Of a stretch of 58,942 nucleotides of DNA, positions 16,403 through 24,761 are shown piece by piece. The DNA lies in contig WGMD01000040.1 of the NCBI GenBank assembly GCA_016125255.1, forward strand, positions 1-58,942, given 5' to 3'. A program made the position numbers and the translations under genes. Source of the DNA: Planctomycetota bacterium (GTDB lineage Bacteria; Planctomycetota; Phycisphaerae; Phycisphaerales; Zrk34). The notes beneath the pieces were generated by a model, which saw only the letters and a program-made list of their open reading frames with translations, was not told the DNA's origin and did no database searches. Each line of letters opens with the position of its first letter. Positions within the stretch are counted from its first letter, which is position 1.

Positions 16403-17245
16403 AACCATCCGCCGCACATGCTCGCGAAAGGTCCGCCGCGGCATCGTCGGCAAATCCCTCTCCCATCGCATCGTGTCCAGCGACAGATCGCGCGGGCGCG
16501 GCTCGGCACTGTGCATCGACAATCGACTGCACGCGGACAGACATTGCGAATCCGCGCCGAGTTCCTGAGCCATGATCCAACCCATCTCCCATCGACTCAG
16601 CCGCTCGACGCCGCCAAGGTGATACAGACCCGTCGCCTTCGAGTGACACGCCATGACCAACCCCCCCGCCGCTTCGGGCAGCGCCAGCGGCGTGCGCCAT
16701 TCGTCTTCAAACAAGCGCACCGGCTCGCCCTTCCGCATCGCGGCGATCTGCTGATCGAAGAGCGTCGGCGAACCGTGCCGCGCCGGGCCGAACATCAGAC
16801 TCACGCGCACCACCATGTTCAAATCCCCGCGCAGCACTGACGCCTCCGCCTCGACTTTCTGATGCCCGTACTCGGACACGGGGCAGGGCGGATGGCTCTC
16901 CCGGTAGGGGACATCGCTCTCGCCGTCGAAGACCATGTCGGTCGAGAGGAAGATGAGTTTCGCCTCGGTCATCGCCGCCAGATCGGCGAGTCGGCGGGTG
17001 GCGTCGACGTTGATGACCCGGACGCGGTCGGGGTCATTGAACACCTGGGCCGGCTTGGCGATCGCCGCCGCGTGAATCACCGCCTCCGGCCGCTCGCGCT
17101 CAAAAGCGCGCGTCAGCGCCGCACGATCCGTCAGATCGACCTCCCGATGCCCGCGCCACGCGATAACCTCATCGCCCTGCGCAACCAGCGCATCGTGCAC
17201 ATACGCTCCGAGCTGACCATTGGCACCGGTGAGTAGAACACGCAT
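16358..17245 (-). CDS. RmlD-like NAD(P)-dependent sugar-nucleotide reductase
   Basis: The 295-residue protein belongs to the extended short-chain dehydrogenases of the RmlD type. It begins with the Rossmann motif TGANGQLGAYV, then has the VIHAAAIAKP segment, FLSTDMVFDGE and the catalytic YGHQK (YxxxK). RmlD reduces dTDP-4-dehydrorhamnose to dTDP-rhamnose. No rmlABC genes are near, so the substrate may be another sugar nucleotide or the S-adenosylmethionine synthetase regulatory partner seen in this family. The last residues (SPSGSGRPQAG) are encoded by a repetitive palindrome, so the natural C-terminus has probably been altered by repeat insertion. Confidence 0.8.
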   Translation of the reverse strand: MRVLLTGANGQLGAYVHDALVAQGDEVIAWRGHREVDLTDRAALTRAFERERPEAVIHAAAIAKPAQVFNDPDRVRVINVDATRRLADLAAMTEAKLIFLSTDMVFDGESDVPYRESHPPCPVSEYGHQKVEAEASVLRGDLNMVVRVSLMFGPARHGSPTLFDQQIAAMRKGEPVRLFEDEWRTPLALPEAAGGLVMACHSKATGLYHLGGVERLSRWEMGWIMAQELGADSQCLSACSRLSMHSAEPRPRDLSLDTMRWERDLPTMPRRTFREHVRRMVLHTSPSGSGRPQAG

Positions 17246-17293
17246 GAGGGCAATATACCGTCTCTGAAGCCCATGGCGTGACGCCTTGAGCTT

Positions 17294-18268
17294 TCACCCC
17301 CCGATGGCGGTCATGATGCGCAGCGGGGTGTACTGATCGCGGAAGACATGCTCGAGCGGTTTTTCCGTCAGGGCCTGACGGAAGACGCGCTCGATGGCTT
17401 CGTCGGTTCCGTCGTCGCGCAGGGCGGGTTTCAAATCCAGTTCGCCGTGGTTGCCCAGGCACGGGCGGATGAAGCCGTCGGCGGTGAGGCGCATCTTGTT
17501 GCACGATTCGCAGAAGTGCTCATCAGTCATCGCGCCGATGAACCCGATGACCGCACCGGTGCGGGCGAGCCGCCAGTAGCGCGCCGGGCCGTGACCGAGC
17601 CGATCGGTGATGGGTTCGGGCGTGTCATATTTTGACAGCAATGTCATCGCGTCGGCGATGGAAAGGAAGTGCCGGGCATCGAGCATGTCGGGCGAGCTGA
17701 CGGGCATCAGCTCGATGAACCGCACGGGCAATCCGCGAGCCGCGCCGTATTCGACGATGGGCCAAAGCTGATCTTCATTAAGGTCGCGGATCATCACGGT
17801 GTTGAGCTTGATCTTTTCGAAGCCCGCGTCAATGGCGGCGTCGATGCCGGCGAGGGCTTCGTCGAGCCGGCCGCGCGTGATGCGGTGATATCGATCGGCG
17901 TCGAGGGCGTCGAGCGAGATATTGATGCTTGTCACACCCGCAGCGCGCAGACGGCGGGCGACGGGGGCGAGGCGCGTGGCGTTGGTGGTCATCGACAGCG
18001 ACGCCACGCCGTCGATGCGGCCGAGCTGCTCGATGAGCGCGACGGCGTCGGTGCGAACGAGCGGCTCGCCGCCGGTGATGCGAAAGCGGCGGAACCCGAG
18101 CCCGACGGCGATGCGCACGGCGCGCTCGATTTCCTCGAAGGAGAGTATCTGATCTTTGGGGAGCCAGTCGCTGTGATGCTCGGGCATGCAGTACCCGCAG
18201 CGCTCATTGCACCGGTCGGTGATCGAGACGCGGAGGTAGTCGACTTGTCGGCCGAATCCGTCGTGCAT
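17294..18268 (-). CDS. moaA: GTP 3',8-cyclase, molybdenum cofactor biosynthesis
   Basis: This 324-residue radical SAM enzyme converts GTP to 3',8-cH2GTP in the first step of molybdopterin synthesis. The SAM cluster motif CNERCGYC is at residues 20-27, RITGGEPLVR follows, and the C-terminal cluster CESCNKMRLTADGFIRPC is intact. The protein ends in GG, the conserved C-terminal diglycine of MoaA. The start at 18268 was chosen because a longer antisense frame over ispG is spurious; no clear ribosome-binding site is seen. It is divergent from ispG. The molybdoenzyme at 27614-29851 is a likely user of the cofactor. Confidence 0.96.
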   Translation of the reverse strand: MHDGFGRQVDYLRVSITDRCNERCGYCMPEHHSDWLPKDQILSFEEIERAVRIAVGLGFRRFRITGGEPLVRTDAVALIEQLGRIDGVASLSMTTNATRLAPVARRLRAAGVTSINISLDALDADRYHRITRGRLDEALAGIDAAIDAGFEKIKLNTVMIRDLNEDQLWPIVEYGAARGLPVRFIELMPVSSPDMLDARHFLSIADAMTLLSKYDTPEPITDRLGHGPARYWRLARTGAVIGFIGAMTDEHFCESCNKMRLTADGFIRPCLGNHGELDLKPALRDDGTDEAIERVFRQALTEKPLEHVFRDQYTPLRIMTAIGG

Positions 18269-18409
18269 GATGGAGCATTGTAGTCGCTGCGGCGCCTGCG
18301 GGAGCCGGGCGGGGCATGCTAGAACTACCGGGCGGTATCCGCTAAAATGGCCACCGCAAGCATCTTCCTTCCCCGCAATCCCGGCCGACGGCCCGGAGAG
18401 GCAGCCCCT

Positions 18410-19672
18410 ATGCTCCCGCGACGCAAAACACGGCAGGTCACCCTCGGCGATCAAACCCATACCCTCGTCAAAATCGGCGGTGACGCCCCGGTCGCCGTGC
18501 AGTCCATGACCAGCGGGTACACCCACGACATCGCCAAGTGCGTCGCCGAGATTCACAAGCTCGCCGCCGCCGGCTGCGACATCGTCCGCGTCGCCGTCCC
18601 CGAAAAGAAAGACACCCAGGCCCTCAAGGAAATCATCCCGCAGGTCCAGGTCCCCATCGTCGCCGACGTGCATTTTCATTTCCAGCGCGCCCTCGAAGCC
18701 ATCGAGTCCGGCGTCCATAAAATCCGACTCAACCCCGGCAACATCCAGGATCGCAAACAAGTCGAGGAAGTCATCGCCGCGTGCAAGGAACGCAAAATCC
18801 CCATCCGCATCGGCGTCAACGAGGGCTCCATCATCGAGCGCAAGGACAAGCAGAAGCGCATGAAGGAGCTCGGCGGCGTGTTCTCGACGTCCAAACACGC
18901 CCACTTCCTGGCGATCATGATCACCAAGCTCGAAGAATACCTGGACATCTTCTACGAAAACGATTTCCACGACATTGTCATCTCCGCGAAAAGCCCCGAC
19001 CCGACGCTCGTCATCGAGGCGTACACCGAAATCAGCAAGCGGTTTGATCATCCGCTGCATCTGGGCGTGACCCATGCCGGGCCGCGCGAGACGGCGATGA
19101 TCCGCTCGTGCGTGCCGCTCGGTCATCTGCTCGCTTCCGGCGTCGGCGACACGATCCGCATCAGCTACGCCTCCGACCCGGTGTACGAAGTCGAGGATGC
19201 GCTGGAGATGCTCTACTGTCTGCAACTGCGGGAGCGCAAGGGCGTGGACCTGATCGCCTGTCCGACCTGCGGGCGCATTCAGGTGGATTTGTACACGCTC
19301 GTGCAGGATGTGCGCAAGAAGCTCGCCGAGGAGATCGTGCTGCCCATCAAGGTCGCCGTCATGGGCTGCATCGTCAACGGCCCGGGCGAAGCGGAAGGCG
19401 CCGATGTCGCCATCTTCGCCGGCGATCGACGCGGGATCATCTACGTGCAGGGCCAGAAGGTCGCCAACGTCCCCGAAGAACAGATTCTCGAAACCCTGCT
19501 CAAACACTGCAAGGAATTCGAGGAAAAGGTCAAGAGCGGCAAGGCGAAACTCGGCGAGAAAGTCGTCGAAATCCTCCCGCCCGACCCGATCGGCGAACTG
19601 GGCTCCGGCTTCGACAAAATCGCCGCGGGCAACGTCGAGAAGATGACCGACCTGACCGTCGGCGGACGATAA
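18410..19672 (+). CDS. ispG: 4-hydroxy-3-methylbut-2-enyl-diphosphate synthase
   Basis: The 420-residue iron-sulfur enzyme IspG (GcpE) works in the MEP isoprenoid pathway, reducing MEcPP to HMBPP. Visible features are VAVQSMTSGYTHD near the start, VPIVADVHFHF, KIRLNPGNI, the cluster-binding CPTCGR and GCIVNGPGEAEGADV with its conserved Cys and Glu. GGAGAGG sits 8 bases before the ATG at 18410. An upstream in-frame ATG at 18347 would add 21 unconserved residues. The length fits the bacterial form without the plant insertion domain. A terminator-like hairpin follows at 19695-19732. Confidence 0.97.
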   Translation: MLPRRKTRQVTLGDQTHTLVKIGGDAPVAVQSMTSGYTHDIAKCVAEIHKLAAAGCDIVRVAVPEKKDTQALKEIIPQVQVPIVADVHFHFQRALEAIESGVHKIRLNPGNIQDRKQVEEVIAACKERKIPIRIGVNEGSIIERKDKQKRMKELGGVFSTSKHAHFLAIMITKLEEYLDIFYENDFHDIVISAKSPDPTLVIEAYTEISKRFDHPLHLGVTHAGPRETAMIRSCVPLGHLLASGVGDTIRISYASDPVYEVEDALEMLYCLQLRERKGVDLIACPTCGRIQVDLYTLVQDVRKKLAEEIVLPIKVAVMGCIVNGPGEAEGADVAIFAGDRRGIIYVQGQKVANVPEEQILETLLKHCKEFEEKVKSGKAKLGEKVVEILPPDPIGELGSGFDKIAAGNVEKMTDLTVGGR

Positions 19673-19694
19673 GCAGCACAACATTCGTTGAACC

Positions 19695-19732
19695 CATGAA
19701 GCCCACGGATTGAATCCGCGGGTTTCTTCATG
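19695..19732 (+). terminator. Terminator-like hairpin after ispG
   Basis: CATGAAGCCC (19695-19704) pairs with GGGTTTCTTCATG at the other side around an inner GGATT/AATCC stem. The T-rich right arm is part of the stem rather than a free tract, so termination is likely but not certain. Confidence 0.55.
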
Positions 19733-20247
19733 CGCCCGCAACTGCGTCCCGTTCCCCATTCACACCCGCGCGGCACGCCCCCGATTTTCCACCACTTCCG
19801 TGCGCCCTCGTTCCCCGCTCCATATCGCAACTTTTCGCGCACCGGGTTGGCCCCCGGCCCGACGCTGCGCGCCCGGTGCGCATCGGCGCGGTGGGCGTCG
19901 CCAACCCCGTGCGCGCTTTTGCGGGACTTACATCAACACCGCGACGCGCCCGTGCGATTTTCGCCGCTCTGGTGCGCACCATGCGAGCGGCGCGCGGCGT
20001 GAAGCGGGTGAAACTCCCCAACCAGCGCGCGGTCCTAACGCATTGAACCTGCCGGCGGCGCGGATCCCGATGATCGGCGGCTACGGAAGGGTGATCTTGC
20101 CCTGTGGCTGGAAAATCATGGACCACTGCTGTTCGTACAGGCCGGGAAAAGGTTCCTGACACCCTGCATCGCCCACCCTGCATCGCCATCGCTCTCAGTG
20201 TGTGGGTATCGCAAGTGCGGCGGGACCGTCGTGATCGCCCGCCCGAT
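19733..20247. other. GC-rich intergenic region without a clear gene
   Basis: No convincing coding frame is seen in these 515 bases. The first 250 bases are packed with GCGCACCGG-like words. TGCGCGCCCGGTGCGC at 19866-19881 is repeated in reverse orientation at 55226-55241. On the minus strand near 20095-20160 a short frame ends QEPFPGLYEQQWSMIFQPQG and stops. It resembles the C-terminus of a real protein, possibly a decayed relative of the pilin-like gene, but it is too short to assign. Confidence 0.5.
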
Positions 20248-21006
20248 TCAATTCAGATTATCCCAGTTGCCCTGCCACTGGACCGTGATGTCGCTTTGCA
20301 TGTGCAGCCCGACATGGCCGTCGACATACAGCAGCGATGTGGACTCGACCGCGTCGTTCCACACGTGCCCGCCCTGCCGATAGGACGGGGTCGTGCCCGT
20401 ACCGAGCGGGGCATACAACATGTCGCTGACGATCGGATGATCGACGGGCTTGCCATCGGTGACTTTTGAGAAGAACCCCATGGGATGGGTCGGCGTGCTC
20501 GGATACCAGTAGTTGCTCGTATCGTGCCGCGGGACCCACCAGTTATGCGGGATGATCGAGAACTTGTTGCCGGGATAGAGCATCGCCGCAAGCGCCGCGT
20601 TCTGATCGGCGGCGTCCTGCGAAGCGTGATAGCGAAGCGGGCAGTACCACGGCCCGCCGCCCTGCCGCCACGTGAGCCCATAAGGAATCAGCGACGGCAA
20701 CAGACCATTGCCCGTGTCCCATGTGTTATGCCCCGTGCTCTGGCCCGGTCCGAACTGCGGGAGATAGCTGAGATTGTCCGACGCATAACCGATGCACGCC
20801 ACGCCCCACTGCCGGTAATTCGCCTCGCACTGCACGAGCTTGGCCAGATACCGCGCCCGCGTCAGCGACGGCAACAGGATCGCCGTCAGCAGCGCGATGA
20901 CCGCCGCGACGACGAGGAGTTCAATGAGCGTGAAACCATGTAGGGACCGGCCGGCTCGGCACACGATAGGCTTGCTATCGAGCACGTGCTCGGAGCTTGA
21001 ACCCAT
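20248..21006 (-). CDS. Pilin-like H-X9-DG secreted protein (type II secretion pseudopilin family)
   Basis: The protein carries the prepilin cleavage/methylation motif GFTLIELLVVAAVIALLTAILLPS and a later SLLYVDGHVGLH segment of the H-X9-DG type that is abundant in planctomycetes. Prepilin peptidase would cut after the Gly of HGFTLIE. The start is uncertain. Candidates are an ATG at 21036, an ATG at 21006 (used here) or a GTG at 20964, which would give a normal short leader; none has a good ribosome-binding site. The reading frame runs into the 5' end of the IS110 transposase, so the native upstream region was probably lost to the element. Expression is therefore doubtful. Confidence 0.7.
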   Translation of the reverse strand: MGSSSEHVLDSKPIVCRAGRSLHGFTLIELLVVAAVIALLTAILLPSLTRARYLAKLVQCEANYRQWGVACIGYASDNLSYLPQFGPGQSTGHNTWDTGNGLLPSLIPYGLTWRQGGGPWYCPLRYHASQDAADQNAALAAMLYPGNKFSIIPHNWWVPRHDTSNYWYPSTPTHPMGFFSKVTDGKPVDHPIVSDMLYAPLGTGTTPSYRQGGHVWNDAVESTSLLYVDGHVGLHMQSDITVQWQGNWDNLN

Positions 21007-22330
21007 CCCTACATGGAGGACCGTCTCATGGCACATTCACTCACCGCTTTCCAGAACCATTGGTGCGTCGGCGTTGATCTGCACAAGGCGCAGATGACGA
21101 TCGCCGTGCTCGACCCGGCGACGGGGCAGGTCGCGTTCACGACGATCGCGTGCAAGTGTCGGGCGCAGGTCGTCGCGTTTTTCAGCGCGTTGCCCCGGCC
21201 GCACGTGGTGGCGATCGAGGCGGTGGGGTTTTACCGCTGGCTCTGGGATCTGTTGGAGCCGATCGTTGAGAAGCTGTTGCTGGCGGACGCCACGCAGTGC
21301 CGGGCGCTGGCGGGTCGTCGGATCAAGACGGATCGTCACGATGCTTTGAACGTGGCGGAGCTTTTGGCGGCGGGTCGATTGCCGATCGCCTGGGCGCCGC
21401 CGTCGCAGATCGCGGCGCTTCGGGACGTGACGCGTCATCGCCACTATCTGTCCCGCCAGCACGCGCGTTGCCTGCACCGCGTCCAGGCCATCATGCATCA
21501 GGTCAACCGCCCCGGCCCCGCCCGAATGAAAGCGCCGCAGCTCATGCGCTACCTCAAGGCCCAGCGCGACAAGCTGCCGGCGCATCTGGTGAGCCAGCTT
21601 GAGATGGCGGTCGACGAGATGGTGCTCGTCGAACGTCAGCTCGATCAGATCGCAGCCTCGCTCAAGGCCACGCTCGCCCAGCCGCGCTGGGCCGACGAAG
21701 CGCAGCGGCTCATGAGCTTTCCGGGGGTGGGTGTGCTCATCGCCGCGGCGGTGCTGGCGGAAGTCGGCGACTTTGACCGCTTCGCCGACCGCGATGCGTT
21801 GACGCGTTACGCCGGTCTGAATCCGCGCACCTTCAGCAGCGACACGACCGTCCGCACGGGCAAGCTGGCCAAGGCCGGTTCGCGTGAACTGCGCTGGGCG
21901 TTGGTGCAGGCGGCGTGGGTGGCCGTGCGCTGCGACGATTCGGTCAAACGCCTCTGGCTGCGCATCCGCAAACGCACCGGGGGCAAACGCGCGATCATCG
22001 CCGTCGCCCGCCGGATGCTGCTGTGGATGCGTGCCGCACACAAAAAGGGGGCTGCCTATCGACACGCCGCGTGAAGCGTCAACATCGTGATGAACCGATC
22101 CGATCGAGCCGGCAAGCGATGACATGCCGCCGCGAGCGTCACTGCTTTCATACGCCACGGGCTCAACGCCCCCTCGAGCGTCCGAGTGTGAATACGCCGC
22201 CGCGGCTTCGTACACGATCTCATGCGCCCGATCCCCGCGACCGCGAGCGCCAATAGCTGACCGACCGCTGCCGACCACGATCAAACACCCCCCAAACGGG
22301 AGCACTTGACTTGGACCTACATAGCTGAAC
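20936..22330 (+). mobile_element. IS110-family insertion sequence, ends approximate
   Basis: The element consists of one transposase gene (21028-22074) with non-coding flanks. ATGTAGGGACC at 20939-20949 is similar to the inverse of GGACCTACAT at 22314-22323, so these may mark the ends. A second inverted copy, TCCCTACATGG at 21006-21016, forms a left-end stem with CCATGTAGGGA at 20936-20946. GATAGGCTTGCTATC (20964-20978) is a small hairpin between them, and GAGCACGTGCTC (20980-20991) is a palindrome. IS110 elements usually lack long terminal inverted repeats and make a bridge RNA from a non-coding end, so the true limits need comparison with other copies. Confidence 0.45.
21028..22074 (+). CDS. 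IS110-family transposase (DEDD/RuvC type)
   Basis: The 348-residue protein has the IS110 layout. An N-terminal RuvC-like DEDD domain shows VGVDLHKAQM, VAIEAVGFY and KTDRHDALNVAELLAAG, and is followed by a coiled middle. The C-terminal Tnp domain has MSFPGVGVLIAAAVLAEVGD and RYAGLNPRTFSSDTTVRTGK with the serine expected for catalysis. All key acidic residues are present, so it looks functional. GGAGGA is 6 bases upstream of the ATG at 21028; an ATG at 21013 is less well placed. Confidence 0.95.
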   Translation: MAHSLTAFQNHWCVGVDLHKAQMTIAVLDPATGQVAFTTIACKCRAQVVAFFSALPRPHVVAIEAVGFYRWLWDLLEPIVEKLLLADATQCRALAGRRIKTDRHDALNVAELLAAGRLPIAWAPPSQIAALRDVTRHRHYLSRQHARCLHRVQAIMHQVNRPGPARMKAPQLMRYLKAQRDKLPAHLVSQLEMAVDEMVLVERQLDQIAASLKATLAQPRWADEAQRLMSFPGVGVLIAAAVLAEVGDFDRFADRDALTRYAGLNPRTFSSDTTVRTGKLAKAGSRELRWALVQAAWVAVRCDDSVKRLWLRIRKRTGGKRAIIAVARRMLLWMRAAHKKGAAYRHAA

Positions 22331-22532
22331 GCGCGACGTTGCATGAGTTGCCTTCCCATCATCGCCGCCGGACGAGCAGCGTGCGGCATCCGACGTCACC
22401 ATCCGGCCGCCGGCTCGATTCGTCGAGCCCAAACCCGCCAGAGTTTGCCTTAAACGGCGCGGACGGTGACCTGTTCGGACAATGCGATGCGCCGGCTTTC
22501 GCTGACGCGTCGCGAGCAGGCAAACAATCGAT
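22075..22532. other. Non-coding flank of the IS110 element and gene-free gap
   Basis: No convincing gene is present. The first 250 bases after the transposase stop are probably the right end of the element and are the best place for a bridge RNA if this is an IS1111-like member with a long 3' flank. The rest up to 22532 is host sequence downstream of the PEP-CTERM gene, with no clear terminator. Confidence 0.4.
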
Positions 22533-23303
22533 TCAGCGCCGTCGGCGCAGGGTCAATAATCCAAGGAGCGAAAGTCCCGCCGGCAGCGCCGCGGGCGTCG
22601 GCACGAGCTTGACGGCCACCGCGTCGATGTGCGTGCTGCGCGCGGTGTTGGTCGAGTCGACGAGAAACATCAGCCGCAGCAGGTCCGTGCCGTTGGAGGG
22701 CGTCGTCGGAACGCTCAGCGTGGCCGTGACCTGACGCCATTCGTCCTTGGCCATGCCCAGCACAATCGTCCCCGCCTGCGAGGACGCGAGCTTGTCGTAC
22801 TTGACCGTGCTCTGATACGTGCCCGCGGTGTTGTTCTGAAGCCCGACGAGGAAGCGCATGTTCTGATCTTCATAGGTGCTGACCGTCAAGCCGCGGCCGA
22901 CCCAGAAGCTCACCTCGATCGATCGGCCGGCGACTTCGTTGACCGTCAGATTGTGCAGGGCGGGATTGGCGTCGGTCGTGCCCTGTAGGATCTGATAGGC
23001 GAAGCCCTGCTGGCCGGCGACGCTGCCGTAGAAGAGGACGAATTCCTGATCGCCATCGGGGACATTACGCGTCGGGGTGCTGAACTGGTTGGAGAAGGTC
23101 GCGGTCGTGGGAGTCTCGACACGCGAGCCAATGCCGCTGCTGGTCCAACTGGTCATGGTTTCGTTCTGCGTCCCGACGGCTGTGGCGGGCGACTCGAAAG
23201 ACGCGTTGGCGAGCGGTCCGACGGTCAACAGGGCCGCGTCGACACGGGACGCGACAGCCATGATGAGCAATGCCAGGGCAAGGCGCGGGAGCGAATCATT
23301 CAT
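22533..23303 (-). CDS. PEP-CTERM-type secreted protein in the sigma/FecR operon
   Basis: This 256-residue protein starts with a signal peptide (MNDSLPRLALALLIMAVASRVDA) and has a beta-rich carbohydrate-binding-like body (ASFESPATAVGTQ..., FWVGRGLTVSTYED). It ends with a PEP-CTERM-like tail LVPTPAALPAGLSLLGLL followed by TLRRRR. AAAGGAA precedes the ATG at 23303. It lies 33 bases after the FecR gene and in the same direction, so it is probably the third gene of the sigma-FecR operon and a cell-surface target or partner of that signalling pair. Confidence 0.82.
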   Translation of the reverse strand: MNDSLPRLALALLIMAVASRVDAALLTVGPLANASFESPATAVGTQNETMTSWTSSGIGSRVETPTTATFSNQFSTPTRNVPDGDQEFVLFYGSVAGQQGFAYQILQGTTDANPALHNLTVNEVAGRSIEVSFWVGRGLTVSTYEDQNMRFLVGLQNNTAGTYQSTVKYDKLASSQAGTIVLGMAKDEWRQVTATLSVPTTPSNGTDLLRLMFLVDSTNTARSTHIDAVAVKLVPTPAALPAGLSLLGLLTLRRRR

Positions 23304-23336
23304 GCGATGGGTTCCTTTTGTCCCGTGTTTCATGGT

Positions 23337-24761
23337 TCAATTCTCCATTTGTCTGTTGGTGTGCGATTTATTCGACGGGCCGATCGTCAGCTCGTTCACA
23401 TAGGCGGTGTGAGCAGCACTGGTTCTTTCACGGTTGAAAACGATCACATGGTTGGCGGGTCCGACGTAGTCGACGTCGGCGGTCAGCGTGACGGCTGGGT
23501 CGGCGTCGGCGCGTTTGCGTGCGTTGAATGAAATCGACGTGCCGGTGTCGATCAGTTCGAACTCGAAGGCGTCGTCGGGCCGCACGATCATCGACCCGTC
23601 GATGCGGACGTTCGTCACGACCGCATCGGAAGGTGCGTAGATGCGGATGCGCCCGACGTCAGGGTAATACACGACGGACAGCCCAAGCATCGGCCCGGCC
23701 TTGTCGTTGTCCCGCTCGATGCTGGCGCGTGTCGTGAAGCCGAGGATGTCATCGGGCGAGCCGATGGTGACGACGCCCGCGGCGCGCAGGTCGCGCTCAT
23801 GCGGATCGTACTGGCGGCGGGTCGCGAGCCAGCCGCGGTTGACGAGTTTGATCCGCCCTTGATCGACGCTCACGGCGGCGGGATCGATCGTGACGGCGAG
23901 CCACTGATCCGGATCGAGCGCGGCGGCGCCTGCGGTAAAGACGGTCGGGCTGCGGGCGTGATTCAGATCGTCCAACCACGTCGGTTCGTCTCCGGCGATG
24001 CGGGCGATCCGGCCGACGGTCATGATGCGGTCCGGCTCGCCGTCGCGCTCGAGTCGGACCCGGCCCTCGCGCACCTCGACTTGAGCCGCACCGAGCGGAT
24101 CGATCGTCAGGTCAAAGCGCGTGCCCAGATCGACGACGCGCGCCCCGTGGGGCAGATCGACCGTGAACCCGTGCGCTTCGGGGCGGCAGTATGCTTCGAG
24201 TCGGCCGGATGTGAGTTTGCCTCGGTTGGGGCCGGTCATTTCAAATTCGCACGGGCCGGTCAGGTCGACGACGGCGGTGGATTGGAACATGAGCTGGGCT
24301 TTGCCGGCGGTGAGTTTGATCGGGGCGGTGAGGCCTTCGCCGAGGGGGCGCTCGCCATCGGCGAATTGCGCATCGGTCGAGAGGTCGGAGAGGATGGCGA
24401 AAGACGCGGGAGGGTTGGAGTGCGGAGTGGGGAGTGCGGAGTGGGGAGTTGAAGGCAGGAAGACGAAGTAGAGCGCGGCGGCGAGGGCGATGAGGGCGGC
24501 AATGGAGAAACTCGAAACTCGAAACTTGAAACGCGAAGGGGAAGGGCTGATCTTTTTCGAGTTTCGTGTTTCGAGTTTCGAGCTTACCGCCATGCACACA
24601 GGCCGCGGGGCGACCAGCGCGGCATGCTGATCCATGTACATGAGCGTGAAGTCCATCGCTTCGGCGCTTTTGCGCAGAAGCGACTCAAGCTGATGCTGAG
24701 CGGCTTCGTCGAGCCGATCGTCGCACCAGGCGCTGAGCAGACTTTCGAGTTCGTGCGTCAT
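23337..24761 (-). CDS. FecR-domain membrane protein, likely anti-sigma regulator
   Basis: The 474-residue protein has a short cytoplasmic anti-sigma-like head (MTHELESLLSAWCDDRLDE...), one membrane helix near residues 84-103 and a FecR domain (GKAQLMFQSTAVVDLTGPCEF, GFTVDLPHGARVVDLGTRFDL). A C-terminal beta domain of about 200 residues follows. Such proteins hold and release a partner ECF sigma factor across the membrane. The ATG overlaps the sigma factor stop by four bases. The linkers on both sides of the membrane helix are encoded by 7-bp DNA repeats (24416-24455 and 24505-24585), giving odd segments such as SSKLETRNSKK and STPHSALPTPHS. These look like repeat insertions tolerated in flexible linkers. 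Confidence 0.85.
   Translation of the reverse strand: MTHELESLLSAWCDDRLDEAAQHQLESLLRKSAEAMDFTLMYMDQHAALVAPRPVCMAVSSKLETRNSKKISPSPSRFKFRVSSFSIAALIALAAALYFVFLPSTPHSALPTPHSNPPASFAILSDLSTDAQFADGERPLGEGLTAPIKLTAGKAQLMFQSTAVVDLTGPCEFEMTGPNRGKLTSGRLEAYCRPEAHGFTVDLPHGARVVDLGTRFDLTIDPLGAAQVEVREGRVRLERDGEPDRIMTVGRIARIAGDEPTWLDDLNHARSPTVFTAGAAALDPDQWLAVTIDPAAVSVDQGRIKLVNRGWLATRRQYDPHERDLRAAGVVTIGSPDDILGFTTRASIERDNDKAGPMLGLSVVYYPDVGRIRIYAPSDAVVTNVRIDGSMIVRPDDAFEFELIDTGTSISFNARKRADADPAVTLTADVDYVGPANHVIVFNRERTSAAHTAYVNELTIGPSNKSHTNRQMEN
24416..24585. repeat. 7-bp tandem repeats inside the fecR-like gene
   Basis: Two blocks of imperfect heptamers occur. The GAGTGCG/GAGTGGG series is at 24418-24452, and a CTCGAAA-type series with its inverted GAGTTTC counterpart is at 24509-24585. 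They lie within the coding region but keep the frame open. Confidence 0.8.

Noticed and set aside
18347-18409. Upstream in-frame ATG that would lengthen ispG by 21 residues
   Set aside because: The extra residues are not IspG-like, and a good GGAGAGG site lies before the ATG at 18410.
18269-19759. A very long minus-strand frame joining sequence antisense to ispG with moaA
   Set aside because: The antisense part is low-complexity and lies over the true ispG gene; the radical SAM protein begins at 18268.
19733-20189. Possible Arg/Ala-rich gene between ispG and the pilin-like gene
   Set aside because: Both strands give only biased composition without a start signal, so it is treated as intergenic.
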